A program made the translations under genes and the position numbers. Under the pieces are notes generated by a model that saw only the letters and a list, made by a program, of their open reading frames with translations, was not told where the DNA came from and did no database searches. DNA of 48,445 bases, taken from NCBI GenBank assembly GCA_014238905.1, contig JABAAE010000020.1:1-48445 (forward strand). The letters are read 5' to 3'. Within the stretch, counting starts at the first letter, position 1. The number at the start of each line of letters is the position of its first letter. Below, piece after piece: positions 16,833-25,375 of the stretch. This DNA is from Planctomycetota bacterium (GTDB lineage: Bacteria > Planctomycetota > Planctomycetia > Pirellulales > Pirellulaceae).

Positions 16833-19800
16833 TTAGGGTCTGACAATAAAATCATCAAGGTTGATCAAAGTGCGAGCGACCAGAAACCAGGCGCCGAATT
16901 CGCTGACGGAAATACCGTTTGGTGTCTTTATCCCGCGGATCGCATTCTCAGCGAGCTGTGGCCTGCTCTTGAAAATCGTTTTTGATTGGTTAAGTAAATT
17001 CAATAGCACATCTACTTCTGCTTGCCGGGGATGCCTCGAGAAACAGATCTTAAACGCCAGAGTTACTTTTTCTTTTTCGGTTTCCGCTGTTGATTTCAAC
17101 AGGCGGTTGGCCAAGTGGGCGGCGCATTCGATAAATACAGGATCGTTCCAGATTGCCAATGCTTGCAAAGGAGTGTTGGATTTTTCTCGACGCGTGCATG
17201 TCACGTTAGAATCCGGGGAATCAAACAGGGAAAGCATAGGGTAGGGGGAGGTCCTCTGGAAAAACGTGTAGATTCCTCTTCGATACCGATCGCCCCCGGT
17301 GCTGGCTTTCCAGGGGCCACGATTAATAACGTCAACAAAGGCAAGTTCTATCACCCCCGGTGGTAAAGGTGGGTAGACGCTTGGTCCATGTACTCTGGCA
17401 TCCAGTAAGCCACTGCTGGCGAGGCCCAAATCACGGACGATTTCGGCCGAAACCCTGAGACGATTTTGGTAGGCGAGTAGTCGATTGTTGGCATCAATTT
17501 CGTTCAATTCATTTCGTTTTCGAGATGACTGTTGATAGGTAGAGGAGTTGACGATCATTCGATGAAGCTGTTTGATGTCCCACCCGTTTGTGGCGAATTC
17601 ATAGGCCAGATAATCTAATAAACCAGGATGACTCGGTGGTGTCCCCTGGGTCCCAAAGTCGTTTTCCGATTCAACTATTGGCCGCCCGAAATAATGTTGC
17701 CAAACTCGGTTGACGAAAACCCTCGGTGTCAGACTATTGCGCCGATCAAACATCCAATTGGCCAAATCGAGCCGGTCAGGTCTTTTGGATTCCAATGTTT
17801 TCAGCGGGGGCAGAAAACTGGGTGTGCCGATCGTGACTTTGGGTCCCTTGTTCAGGAATTCACCACGGATATGAACTTGGGTTTGGCGGGGAGTTGATCT
17901 CTTGACAATCGCCATCGCGGTATGGTTTTCGATTTTAGGCGGGTTTGCTTTCAAGTTTAGTAGTTTTTTATCTAAGGCAGAGGCAACCGGGTTTGAGTTG
18001 ATAAAAAACTGCAACAATTCGTTTCGCTGCTGCTCGGTCCAATTTGCCTTGTTCATTCCTGATATTTCGAGGATTCGGTTGAGCTCCTTGTTGTCGCCGG
18101 CCAGTACCTGAATCTCTGAAGCGGTGAGGACACGATTATAAATGCGTACATCATCAATCGATCCCTTGTAAAAGCTGCTCACCTTTCGGCGACCAATTCT
18201 CCAAGGATCGGTAGTGCTGAAGTCCCCTGTTAAGGTGTCGAAAAAAACCTTGGTTTCAGTTTTCATTCCGTCGATGTAAATGTTGACTCCTACCGCTTTT
18301 TTGGAGCCGTCATAGGTAAACAGGACGTGTTGCCATTGATCTGTTTTAAGCCTCGTGTTTTTTGGTGTCACCTTAATGGCATTGACGGGCCATTTGTCAA
18401 CAAGGTGAACCTCCAAAAGTCCCTGGTGATTTGTGAAGTCAATGCCGCGGAAATCATTCGGTTCATTGATCTTGGTAATGATTCCGCCTGATGGACCGAC
18501 TGGTTTGATCCATGCGGAACATGTAAACGGTTGATCGCTTTTGAATTCAGGGGTTTGGCCCAGTTCCAGGTGTTGTCCAGAGCCGTCGAGGAAAAGGGAA
18601 CCGGTTAGACTTTTGTTGTCTTTCGATTGGATCTGCAGTGATACTTTGCCCGGCATCGTGGTCAGAGCACCAGGACCGACGAATTTCGCATCCCGTTTGG
18701 ATTGAAAATCCCGGATGATTTCTTCCGGGCTTCCATCGAGAGGGTAATACGCGATCAGTCCGATCGGGGTGGGTTCAGGGCTGCCTGAGGGGAATTTTTT
18801 TGCCAGCTCGGCGATCAGCCTCGGCATTTGTTTAAGCAAACTCTGTTTTTGAGCGGCGAATTTTTTTTGGGTCTGATCTTGCTTCAGCTGGTGCTCCGTG
18901 GTGGCTTTTATAAATTCCAGTTTTTGAATTCGCGTTGGGTCCAGCGCAGTGGGGGATTCATCCGAATCATTGAAAAAAGAGTACAGCTCAAAATATTCAC
19001 GTTGTGAAATAGGATCGTACTTGTGGGAGTGACATTGTGCGCAGCTAACCGTTAACCCCATCCAGACCGTCATGGTGGTATTGGTCCGATCAATGGTTTG
19101 CTTGACACGATCTTCTTCACGGTCGATGCCGCCTTCGTTGTTGGTCAATGTATTTCGATGGAATCCCGTTGCCAATTTTGTATTGGTCGTTGCATTGGGA
19201 ACCAGATCGCCAGCAAGTTGTTGAATTGAAAACTGGTCAAAGGGCTGGTTTAAATTCAGGGCGTTAATGACCCAGTCGCGATAAAGATAGGCGTTGGGAC
19301 GTGGTCGATCCTTTTCATATCCATCACTGTCGGCGTAACGGGCTTGGTCAAGCCAGATTCGGCCCCAGCGTTCCCCATAGTGGGGTGAAGCCAGTAAATT
19401 CTCGATCATTTGCGAGTACCAGTGGGGCGACGGGTTGTTTTTCCAATGGTCAAATTGTGATGGTGTCGGAGGCAAGCCAGTCAGGTCAAGGAACACTCTC
19501 CGGATTAAAATCTGTTTGGTTGCTGGGGGTGATGGCTGGATGTTTTTCTTTTCCAACTTTGCGGCAATGAAGTAATCGATGGCATTGTTGGGCCAGGAAT
19601 TATTCTCAATAGAAGGCCGAGAAGGACTCAATAGCGGACGCCAGCCCCAATGGTTGGCATGTTCATTGGACTGGCGATCGAGGCCATTTGGCCAATGGTT
19701 TCCCTGGGAAATCCACTTTTCGATCTCTTTGATCTGGAGTTCCGAGAGGGGGGCCCCTTCCGGAGGCATTCGGTCATCCCCGTTGGATCTGATGCGTTGG

Positions 19801-20096
19801 ATGAGTGGACTGTTGGCGGGGTCTTTGGGTTTGATTGCGATTCCCTGATCCCCGCCTTCGAGGGCCCGCTTTTTGACATCCAGGCGGAATCCGGATTCGA
19901 CCTTGTCGCCGCTGTGGCATGGATAACAGTGTTGTTTAAATAGGGGCAGGATTCGCAATTGAAAGTCGACTGTTGGTTGATTGTCCTGCGCCGTCATCGT
20001 CGTGCCGATGGTGACCGACCACAGAAAAGAAATCGACAGAAAGACAAACCACAGTCCACACTCTGGGAATCGCAGTGTTTTAAACAACTTGTCCAT
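16833..20096 (-). CDS. Planctomycete cytochrome protein: PSCyt1-DUF1549-LamG-DUF1553
   Basis: 1087 residues. An N-terminal hydrophobic segment (about 14-31) is a signal peptide or anchor. PSCyt1 carries heme motif C57-Y-P-C-H with DRMPPEG downstream. DUF1549 (PSCyt2) follows with RRVFLDLTGLPPTP, GERWGRIWLDQARYADSDGY, and a second CxxCH (CAQCHSHKYDPI) near residue 355. A LamG/concanavalin-like domain lies around 445-670 (IAYYPLDGSPEE, FTCSAWIKP, WQHVLFTYDG, GSIDDVRIYNRVLT). DUF1553 (PSD1) ends the protein with RLDLANWMFDRRNSLTPRVFVNRVW and FGRPIVESENDFGTQGTPP. Predicted periplasmic two-heme protein, possibly binding a polysaccharide through LamG. It is the first gene of an operon with the DUF1501 gene. 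Confidence 0.94.
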   Translation of the reverse strand: MDKLFKTLRFPECGLWFVFLSISFLWSVTIGTTMTAQDNQPTVDFQLRILPLFKQHCYPCHSGDKVESGFRLDVKKRALEGGDQGIAIKPKDPANSPLIQRIRSNGDDRMPPEGAPLSELQIKEIEKWISQGNHWPNGLDRQSNEHANHWGWRPLLSPSRPSIENNSWPNNAIDYFIAAKLEKKNIQPSPPATKQILIRRVFLDLTGLPPTPSQFDHWKNNPSPHWYSQMIENLLASPHYGERWGRIWLDQARYADSDGYEKDRPRPNAYLYRDWVINALNLNQPFDQFSIQQLAGDLVPNATTNTKLATGFHRNTLTNNEGGIDREEDRVKQTIDRTNTTMTVWMGLTVSCAQCHSHKYDPISQREYFELYSFFNDSDESPTALDPTRIQKLEFIKATTEHQLKQDQTQKKFAAQKQSLLKQMPRLIAELAKKFPSGSPEPTPIGLIAYYPLDGSPEEIIRDFQSKRDAKFVGPGALTTMPGKVSLQIQSKDNKSLTGSLFLDGSGQHLELGQTPEFKSDQPFTCSAWIKPVGPSGGIITKINEPNDFRGIDFTNHQGLLEVHLVDKWPVNAIKVTPKNTRLKTDQWQHVLFTYDGSKKAVGVNIYIDGMKTETKVFFDTLTGDFSTTDPWRIGRRKVSSFYKGSIDDVRIYNRVLTASEIQVLAGDNKELNRILEISGMNKANWTEQQRNELLQFFINSNPVASALDKKLLNLKANPPKIENHTAMAIVKRSTPRQTQVHIRGEFLNKGPKVTIGTPSFLPPLKTLESKRPDRLDLANWMFDRRNSLTPRVFVNRVWQHYFGRPIVESENDFGTQGTPPSHPGLLDYLAYEFATNGWDIKQLHRMIVNSSTYQQSSRKRNELNEIDANNRLLAYQNRLRVSAEIVRDLGLASSGLLDARVHGPSVYPPLPPGVIELAFVDVINRGPWKASTGGDRYRRGIYTFFQRTSPYPMLSLFDSPDSNVTCTRREKSNTPLQALAIWNDPVFIECAAHLANRLLKSTAETEKEKVTLAFKICFSRHPRQAEVDVLLNLLNQSKTIFKSRPQLAENAIRGIKTPNGISVSEFGAWFLVARTLINLDDFIVRP

Positions 20097-20234
20097 GGTG
20101 AGAATAAAATCCCTTTTTCTGACAGGACCCGATTAGTGACCGGTCCAGATTGTAATTATCTTCATTGTAAACATATTTTTGTGGATTCGGCGGCGACAAG
20201 ATTGAGTATTAACTTCAATGTAGTGAAGATTAGA

Positions 20235-20282
20235 TTAGATGCTGATTACCTTAGATGCTGATTACCTTGGATTCTGATTACT
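20235..20282 (+). repeat. Three tandem 16-bp repeats just upstream of the Zn-ribbon gene
   Basis: TTAGATGCTGATTACC is repeated exactly at 20235-20250 and 20251-20266, with a variant TTGGATTCTGATTACT at 20267-20282. The array ends two bases before the GGAG ribosome site of the gene starting at 20296, so it would lie in the 5' leader or over the promoter. Confidence 0.85.
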
Positions 20283-20295
20283 CTGGAGTAAAAAT

Positions 20296-20715
20296 ATGAA
20301 ATGCCCAAAATGTGGTTCTGCTTTAGCGACCGTCAGACTCGAAAATATTCAATTGGACAAGTGCCATCAATGTGACGGGATCTGGTTTGACGCCGGTGAA
20401 GTTGAGACGATTCGAAAAAAGCCTTTGCAGGATCCGGAAGAAATTCTTGAGATGGAATACGGTTCACCTTCAGTTCACTCAGGGCAAACGGATGGGTATA
20501 TGCAATGTCCCCGATGCGAAAGTGATCAAGGGAGGTTGATACAACATTATTTTTCGTACAGCACCCCGGTACGAGTTGACCGTTGTCAATCCTGTTTGGG
20601 GATCTGGCTCGATGACGGTGAGTTGAACAGTTTGATTGAGGATCGTAAACAACTTCAACAATCAGAATCGGTAGTTCAGCGATTGTTTCAAAAACTTGGT
20701 CGGCTGTTTAAATAA
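20296..20715 (+). CDS. Double zinc-ribbon protein (zf-TFIIB-like)
   Basis: 139 residues with a good ribosome site (GGAG at 20285-20288). Two copies of the same zinc-ribbon: residues 1-45, CPKCGSAL...KCHQCDGIWFDAGEVE, and residues 70-115, CPRCESDQ...RCQSCLGIWLDDGELN. Each has two Cys-x-x-Cys knuckles and the CxGIW-DxGE signature of the zf-TFIIB (PF13453-like) family. A short charged linker joins them, and a basic helical tail (QRLFQKLGRLFK) follows. Small soluble cytoplasmic protein; proteins of this type may bind nucleic acid or act as metal chaperones, but the role is unknown. It is divergent from the DUF1549/DUF1553 gene, with the tandem repeat array between them. Confidence 0.85.
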   Translation: MKCPKCGSALATVRLENIQLDKCHQCDGIWFDAGEVETIRKKPLQDPEEILEMEYGSPSVHSGQTDGYMQCPRCESDQGRLIQHYFSYSTPVRVDRCQSCLGIWLDDGELNSLIEDRKQLQQSESVVQRLFQKLGRLFK

Positions 20716-20933
20716 CTTTTTTTTTCCGCTCATGCGGTCCGTTGGTTTGACAAGCGAATTCGCCTTCGTCGTGCGTGTCTCGTTCGAATCGAGGCCGCGG
20801 TTAATATTGATCTGTAAGATCGATCTATATGGTAGAGGATTTTTTGCTACGATAACGCAAGCTGTTGCAACAGCCGACCGATTTCGTTTGATTAATCACA
20901 CGGCCGGCAAACTTTTTTAATTCGAGAACCAAG

Positions 20934-21230
20934 ATGCATATCCAAATTGTTAATTTCAAGCTGACTGGCATTTCCCGCGAAGAATATGATGCTGTTCTTG
21001 CAGAGGTCTCGTCGGTGTTTACCGGAATTCCGGGGCTTCAGTCCAAGTATTATCTCGCAGATGACCAGGGTAATACTTATGGCGGAGTTTATGTGTGGGA
21101 AAATCAGCAAGCGATGCTCGATTACCTGGCGGGCGAAATTTTTCAGGGCATTAAGGAAAATCCTGTTTTTTGCGAAGTGACATCGAGATGTTTTGATGTG
21201 ATCGATGGTCCGACGTTTGTTGGAAGCTAA
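20934..21230 (+). CDS. YdhR-like putative monooxygenase (ABM superfamily)
   Basis: 98 residues, the usual size of the YdhR family in the dimeric alpha-beta barrel superfamily. The recognisable pattern is VNFKLTGISREEYDAVLAEV, then FTGIPGLQSKYYLADDQGN, TYGGVYVWENQQAMLDYL, and the C-terminal CFDVIDGPT. No cofactor-binding residues are known to be required in this fold; members are proposed to be cofactor-independent oxygenases or stress-related small proteins. Cytoplasmic, with no signal. It is in the same direction as the Zn-ribbon gene (218-base gap) and the following methyltransferase-like gene (163-base gap), but these gaps make an operon uncertain. Confidence 0.8.
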   Translation: MHIQIVNFKLTGISREEYDAVLAEVSSVFTGIPGLQSKYYLADDQGNTYGGVYVWENQQAMLDYLAGEIFQGIKENPVFCEVTSRCFDVIDGPTFVGS

Positions 21231-21393
21231 GGGTTTTGGAAGAAATCTACGTTTTGAGAATTTACGCCGATAAAAAACACCAAAATGGCAACCGAATAAG
21301 ATGAAAAGATAACCATACGGCCAGGGATATTTGGTTAAGCCTTCTGGCGATTCAAGCATTTTCGAATGTCAAACTCACCACAAAAGATAATAC

Positions 21394-22140
21394 ATGCCGC
21401 TGGAAATTCTCGACTATGAATCGACTCCGCTCGGGACGCTATGCCTGCGGCGAAGGGAGTTAGTCTCCCGACCAGGTACCATTGTCACCGAAGTTACCCT
21501 CGATCACGAATTCCTGATGAGCAGTTATCTGACTGAATCCGAACGGGCGCTCGCTCGCATCGGTTTGGAAAAGGTGTCTGACCACATCGAGGGAAAGCTG
21601 AACGTGCTGGTCGGCGGGCTTGGGCTGGGATACACGGCGAATGAATGTCTGAAATCCGCTAGAGTGGCATCCGTTGAAGTCGTTGAGTTTCTGCCCCAGG
21701 TCATCGGTTGGCTCGATCGGGGCCTGATACCGCTTGCCGGGCAGTTAGCCGGAGACGGGCGTCTGAATGTCACCCACGGAGATGTTTATGCAAGAGTAGC
21801 CGAAGAGGGTGTTGATTCCTCCAAGCCCGGGCAAAATCCTATCGATCAGGGTACAGCGGAACGCTTTGACCTGATCGTGATCGATGTCGACCATTCCCCG
21901 CAGGATGTGCTTGGGGATCAGAGCCACGGTTTTTATACCAGAGAAGGATTGCGGCGGACTCGCGAGCAGTTAACCGTTGGTGGCGTTTTGGGGGTTTGGT
22001 CGTATGCCGAAGACACACCGTTGCTGGCAAATCTGAAAGAGGAATTGGTGGATGTTGACGTGCAGCAGGTTACGGTATGGAATGACCTGATCGATGTGGA
22101 ACAAACTGACTGGTTGTTTTTTGGACGACGTGAAGCGTAG
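21394..22140 (+). CDS. Spermidine synthase-like SAM-fold protein
   Basis: 248 residues with a Rossmann SAM-binding fold. The glycine-rich loop is LNVLVGGLGLGYTANECL, the acidic strand end is VASVEVVEFLPQV, the DGR segment (AGDGRLNVTHGDVYARV) matches the spermidine synthase adenine-binding region, and RFDLIVIDVDHSPQ is the catalytic-strand region. The N-terminus carries ILDYESTPLGTLCLRRR. It resembles small spermidine-synthase-like proteins of unknown substrate rather than bona fide SpeE: the polyamine-site motif (DSSDPxGP) is replaced by DVDHSPQDVLG. Cytoplasmic. Either a methyltransferase or aminopropyltransferase-like activity is possible. Confidence 0.8.
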   Translation: MPLEILDYESTPLGTLCLRRRELVSRPGTIVTEVTLDHEFLMSSYLTESERALARIGLEKVSDHIEGKLNVLVGGLGLGYTANECLKSARVASVEVVEFLPQVIGWLDRGLIPLAGQLAGDGRLNVTHGDVYARVAEEGVDSSKPGQNPIDQGTAERFDLIVIDVDHSPQDVLGDQSHGFYTREGLRRTREQLTVGGVLGVWSYAEDTPLLANLKEELVDVDVQQVTVWNDLIDVEQTDWLFFGRREA

Positions 22141-22384
22141 AAACTGGGCCGGTTTTGCTGTGTTCGTGAACCGGTATCTGCTGTTCAATCCGATCATCGC
22201 AGTTGTTTGATCGCTGCACCGAAGACCACATCATTTTTGTGGTGCCAGTCAGGGGTCGGACCATTTGCAGGGGGCTCCACTTGTCAGTAACCGGGTTTCC
22301 AGCGAAGTATACGTTTGGTGCTTATCTAAAACGAAGGAACCTGATCGACCAGATCCATCATTAAATGGGATTTAAACGGTATGC
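22141..22384. other. Intergenic region before the third tRNA-tail remnant
   Basis: About 240 bases, part of a 355-base gap. ACCACA (22225-22230) and TGTGGT (22238-22243) form a 6-bp stem with T residues in the loop, a weak terminator candidate for the upstream gene. Nothing else is recognisable. Confidence 0.3.
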
Positions 22385-22407
22385 GTTCAAGTCTGTCTAC
22401 CCGCACT
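22385..22407 (+). pseudogene. Short tRNA 3'-end-like sequence (T-loop to acceptor)
   Basis: GTTCAAGTC, five bases, then ACCCGCACT matches the T-loop and acceptor end of the tRNA-Leu remnant at 883-905 in sequence and spacing (two 9-base identities). The 5' side of the T-stem does not pair, so homology begins at the T-loop. It is too short to be a tRNA gene. It may derive from the same or another tRNA and resembles an attachment-site core. Confidence 0.42.
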
Positions 22408-22495
22408 AGAAGAACAACTGGATAACATTCAAGTAGAATAAGTTTGGTAAATAGTTTTTTTATCTGGCTAACGAACGCTTTAGAAGATCGTCACA

Positions 22496-23617
22496 ATGCA
22501 ACACCTATACGCAGTTGAAACAATCGCGGATCTTCGTCAATTCGACCCGTTGTGTTCCGAGCAATTACGAACGTCTGGATACCTGAGGCCGGGAGATGGT
22601 GGTGGAGGTGATTTTTATTGGGCTGGAGAAGATAACCAAGCTGATGATGGTGGTTTGGTATTGAAGAGTGAACAAACTCCTAAAGGGCGTTGGCGTCGCA
22701 TCTCGACTGGCCAGTTGGACATCCGGCAATTTGGCGCGTTGCCGGCCAATGGAGACGTGACGCAGCAATTCCAAAAAGCCCTGAATGCGTGTCGAAAAGG
22801 CGGTTCGCTCTATGTTCCGTCGGGACACTATACAATTCGTCAGCCTCTAATGGTTCATCAGGGGACGACCGTTCACGGAGATGGGTTACTGAGCGAAATA
22901 CACTACTATGGTCCTGCGAAGACCGGGTGTTGGAATGCTGCCCAACGGACACCGGCGACGGCCATGGCATTCGCAGGCTTAAATACATTTGTGCATACAC
23001 AAAACTCGTGGGCCTACCACTTAACCGGTATGAGCTTTAGTCGTTTTGACAATTTGTTTGTGCACCTACGCTGTGCTAACACTTCAGCCTACTACGGACC
23101 TGGCAACGGCGAATCACCCTATTACAACGTTTTTACCAACTGCCACGCTTCTGGTCCCGGAGGCGAAGCCAACGGATGTATCGCGTTTGACTGGGCAGCC
23201 TATGATGATGGTATTCAGGCCCCCAACGCAAATCAGGTATTTGGCGGCCATGTCAACAGTCTTCAGGTCGCTGTACGGTGTCAAGGGACCGGTAATATTT
23301 TCCATGGGCAGGTGTTGGAAATGGTGGATGTGGGTTACGAATTCGACCTGCCGAAAAATCGCTATGATGATGTCAGCAAAGGAATTTCTAACGATGTGAT
23401 GGGGCTCTATACCGAGTACGCCAAGATCGTGTTTGAGCAACGACACGAAACGTGTTATTTAATGGCCCAAACCAGTATGGTGACCGGACACAAAGAACTG
23501 TTTCGTGGAAAGAGTAAAGAAAATTGCGTTTTACTCAGCAGTCATTCCGGTCAGCTCCCGATGAATCGCAGTTTCTTCGAGAAGGCCATTAACTTCCGTC
23601 CGTTGGAATTCAAGTAG
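22496..23617 (+). CDS. Right-handed beta-helix protein, tailspike/pectate-lyase-like
   Basis: 373 residues. The N-terminal module IADLRQFDPLCSEQ...SGYLRPGDGGGGDFYW...DDGGLVL...GRWRRI is the pattern found ahead of the beta-helix in phage tailspikes and related depolymerases. LDIRQFGALPANGDVTQQFQKAL...LYVPSGHYTIRQPL is the start of a pectate_lyase_3-type helix, and later turns are rich in G/N/H. There is no signal peptide, which is unusual for an extracellular lyase. Possible roles are a phage or tailocin-derived receptor-binding enzyme, or a polysaccharide lyase/epimerase exported by another route. It sits 88 bases after a tRNA-tail sequence with no phage genes around it. Confidence 0.75.
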   Translation: MQHLYAVETIADLRQFDPLCSEQLRTSGYLRPGDGGGGDFYWAGEDNQADDGGLVLKSEQTPKGRWRRISTGQLDIRQFGALPANGDVTQQFQKALNACRKGGSLYVPSGHYTIRQPLMVHQGTTVHGDGLLSEIHYYGPAKTGCWNAAQRTPATAMAFAGLNTFVHTQNSWAYHLTGMSFSRFDNLFVHLRCANTSAYYGPGNGESPYYNVFTNCHASGPGGEANGCIAFDWAAYDDGIQAPNANQVFGGHVNSLQVAVRCQGTGNIFHGQVLEMVDVGYEFDLPKNRYDDVSKGISNDVMGLYTEYAKIVFEQRHETCYLMAQTSMVTGHKELFRGKSKENCVLLSSHSGQLPMNRSFFEKAINFRPLEFK

Positions 23618-24008
23618 TCGTCAGCACCGATAGGTTTCCAGGCGATGTATGCTAAACCAAACTAGGGATTTGCCTTGTTGGTCATCGATAGTCTTTGTGC
23701 GGATGTTGCGATGCAGCGGCTTCCCGTTGAACTGGTACGGTCCTTGAGACTTGATCTGCTTGGCTGGAGAGGATAGATCCGTAAGGAATCCGAGCAATCT
23801 CCTGTTAACAACATGGTCATCCCTACTCGCGATAAAAAACGGCACCTGTGATGAGTACTTTTTTTAATCCGTTATATTTCGAAGTCAGTGAAATCAGTAG
23901 TCCAATTCAAAAAAAGCATTCACGCACTTCGTGAAAACAATGACCTGGATTTTTCTGCGTTCTTCGAATGGCTCTTTTTAAAATTGGTCGCCTCGCCTTT
24001 ATACTGGA
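23618..24008. other. Intergenic region, no supported gene
   Basis: About 390 bases between the beta-helix gene and the channel pseudogene. Short minus-strand frames have no recognisable content. No tRNA, repeat or clear terminator was seen. Confidence 0.3.
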
Positions 24009-24768
24009 GTGATCAACACAATGCGAAGCCTCTTCCGAAAAGGGGTTAATTCAAACCTGTTTAATCGTATCGTCATCCTTCTCATTATTTTGAATTCAAT
24101 CTTGATAGGTGTGGAGTTGGATATTCAAAATCGCTGGATTGTATTTTCCCAAAACGTGATATTAATTGCATTTGCAGTTGAGATTGCCATTCGTTCTATT
24201 GGCCTCCATTCCGGAGAATTGGATCGCAAATTCGGAGATGTTGACCGCGTTTCGCATTCTGCGAGTTTTTCGGTTGTTTCGTTTGCAGAAGGCATTCCCG
24301 GAACTGCAGGTGATTACTAGAGTGCTTCTCAGATCGATGAAATCGTTGTTTTTTCGTATGCTTATTCATGTTAATCGTGCTGTATTTGTACAGTATTATT
24401 GGCTTCATCATGTTTAGAGGTCAAAGTGAGGTCATCACCGGAATTGGTGCAGTCAAGGATCCTTTTGTTTCTGTTCCAGAATCCATGTTCAGCATGTTTC
24501 GTGTTATCACCGGTGAGGACTTGACGGATTTGCGTTACGACTTGTTAGACAACTTGACGGATTTCATGATGTCGTTGTTTCCTTTTTCTTTGTTTCCTTT
24601 TTCTTTGTTTCGTTCTTTGTGATCTCAGCGTACCTGCTGGTCAACATTGTTGTCGGCGCCGTTGTCAGTAATTACGATCAGGTGATGGAGGATACCGCTT
24701 CGTTCTCAGATCCAGATTCGGTCGATCCGATTGTTCAATTGACTCAAAAAGTCGACTTGCTGACTTAA
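24009..24768 (+). pseudogene. Frameshifted voltage-gated cation channel (BacNaV-like)
   Basis: The four-part remnant reads in order: S1-S2 in one frame (24009-about 24195, NRIVILLIILNSILIGVELD and VILIAFAVEIAIRSIG); the S4 voltage sensor in a second frame (about 24195-24360, FRILRVFRLFRLQKAFPE with regularly spaced arginines); S5 and pore in a third (24368 to about 24607, YLYSIIGFIMFRG and MFSMFRVITGEDLTDLRYDL); and S6 in the second frame again (AYLLVNIVVGAVVSNYDQVM), ending at TAA 24766-24768. S3 is largely missing, so a deletion accompanies the first frame change. An intact protein would be a six-helix homotetrameric Na+/Ca2+ channel subunit. Several independent lesions mean decay rather than one sequencing error. 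Confidence 0.85.
24578..24607 (+). repeat. 15-bp tandem duplication inside the channel pseudogene
   Basis: TTTCCTTTTTCTTTG occurs twice in succession, followed by a degenerate third copy. The duplication lies at the S6 boundary and probably arose by slippage in a T-rich stretch. Being 15 bases, it does not itself shift the frame. Confidence 0.85.
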
Positions 24769-25177
24769 AATCAATGATCTTCTCAAGAAGAAGTGACCGG
24801 GTGCCCATCCGGGTTGTTAATCTGGCAGTCTGAGCTGCGAAGTCCGAAAAAAGTACGCAGAATAAAAGCACGGAATTTCGTTGCGAAAGCACATGCAGGT
24901 TGATGAGGTGGTTTAGCCCCTGAGTTTGTTTTGTTTATCTCAAAAGATCTTCATCAGTAGCTTGCAATTCGCAAAATCGCTTTTGAATACTTGCGTGTGT
25001 AGTTCTCCGGCATTAATAATGTTGGTAGGAAAGCTACCAGAATTATTTCAGGAATTTACCAACGACGAATTGAATCCGTAGTCAAGGTCACCAGCTTCTG
25101 GCATTTGTATTGGCTTTGCGGACTATTTTAGACCATCGGTTTTAGTCGTTCTAACAATAAATCCGGAGAAGAAAACG
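24769..25177. other. Intergenic region, no supported gene
   Basis: About 410 bases between the channel remnant and the small acidic protein gene. No convincing frame or RNA was seen; it should hold the promoter of the next gene. Confidence 0.3.
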
Positions 25178-25375
25178 ATGTCTGACAATACCGTTCCCGA
25201 TCCAGGCGAACTAAAAGAGAAGACCGTCCAAGAGCTGAAAGAGCTGGCCGCTGGATGGAGACAAACGCTGGATGCGATTGAAGAAGAGTTAAGCAAAAAA
25301 GCCAATTCTGAATTTGAAGAAACTTTGGAAGCCTTGGATGTGGCGTCCAAGGATAATCCAACTGAACCGCAGTAG
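25178..25375 (+). CDS. Small acidic helical protein, unknown
   Basis: 65 residues with a strong ribosome site (GGAGAAG starting at 25166). Composition is highly charged and acidic, with a predicted single long amphipathic helix from about residue 12 to 55 (KTVQELKELAAGWRQTL, DAIEEELSKKANSEFEETL), flanked by Pro/Asp-rich ends. No cysteine, signal or membrane segment. It is not recognised as a known family; a small cytoplasmic coiled-coil or partner-binding protein is the most that can be said. The start context and regular heptad-like pattern make it likely to be real despite its size. It is monocistronic, with 400-base gaps on both sides. Confidence 0.6.
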   Translation: MSDNTVPDPGELKEKTVQELKELAAGWRQTLDAIEEELSKKANSEFEETLEALDVASKDNPTEPQ

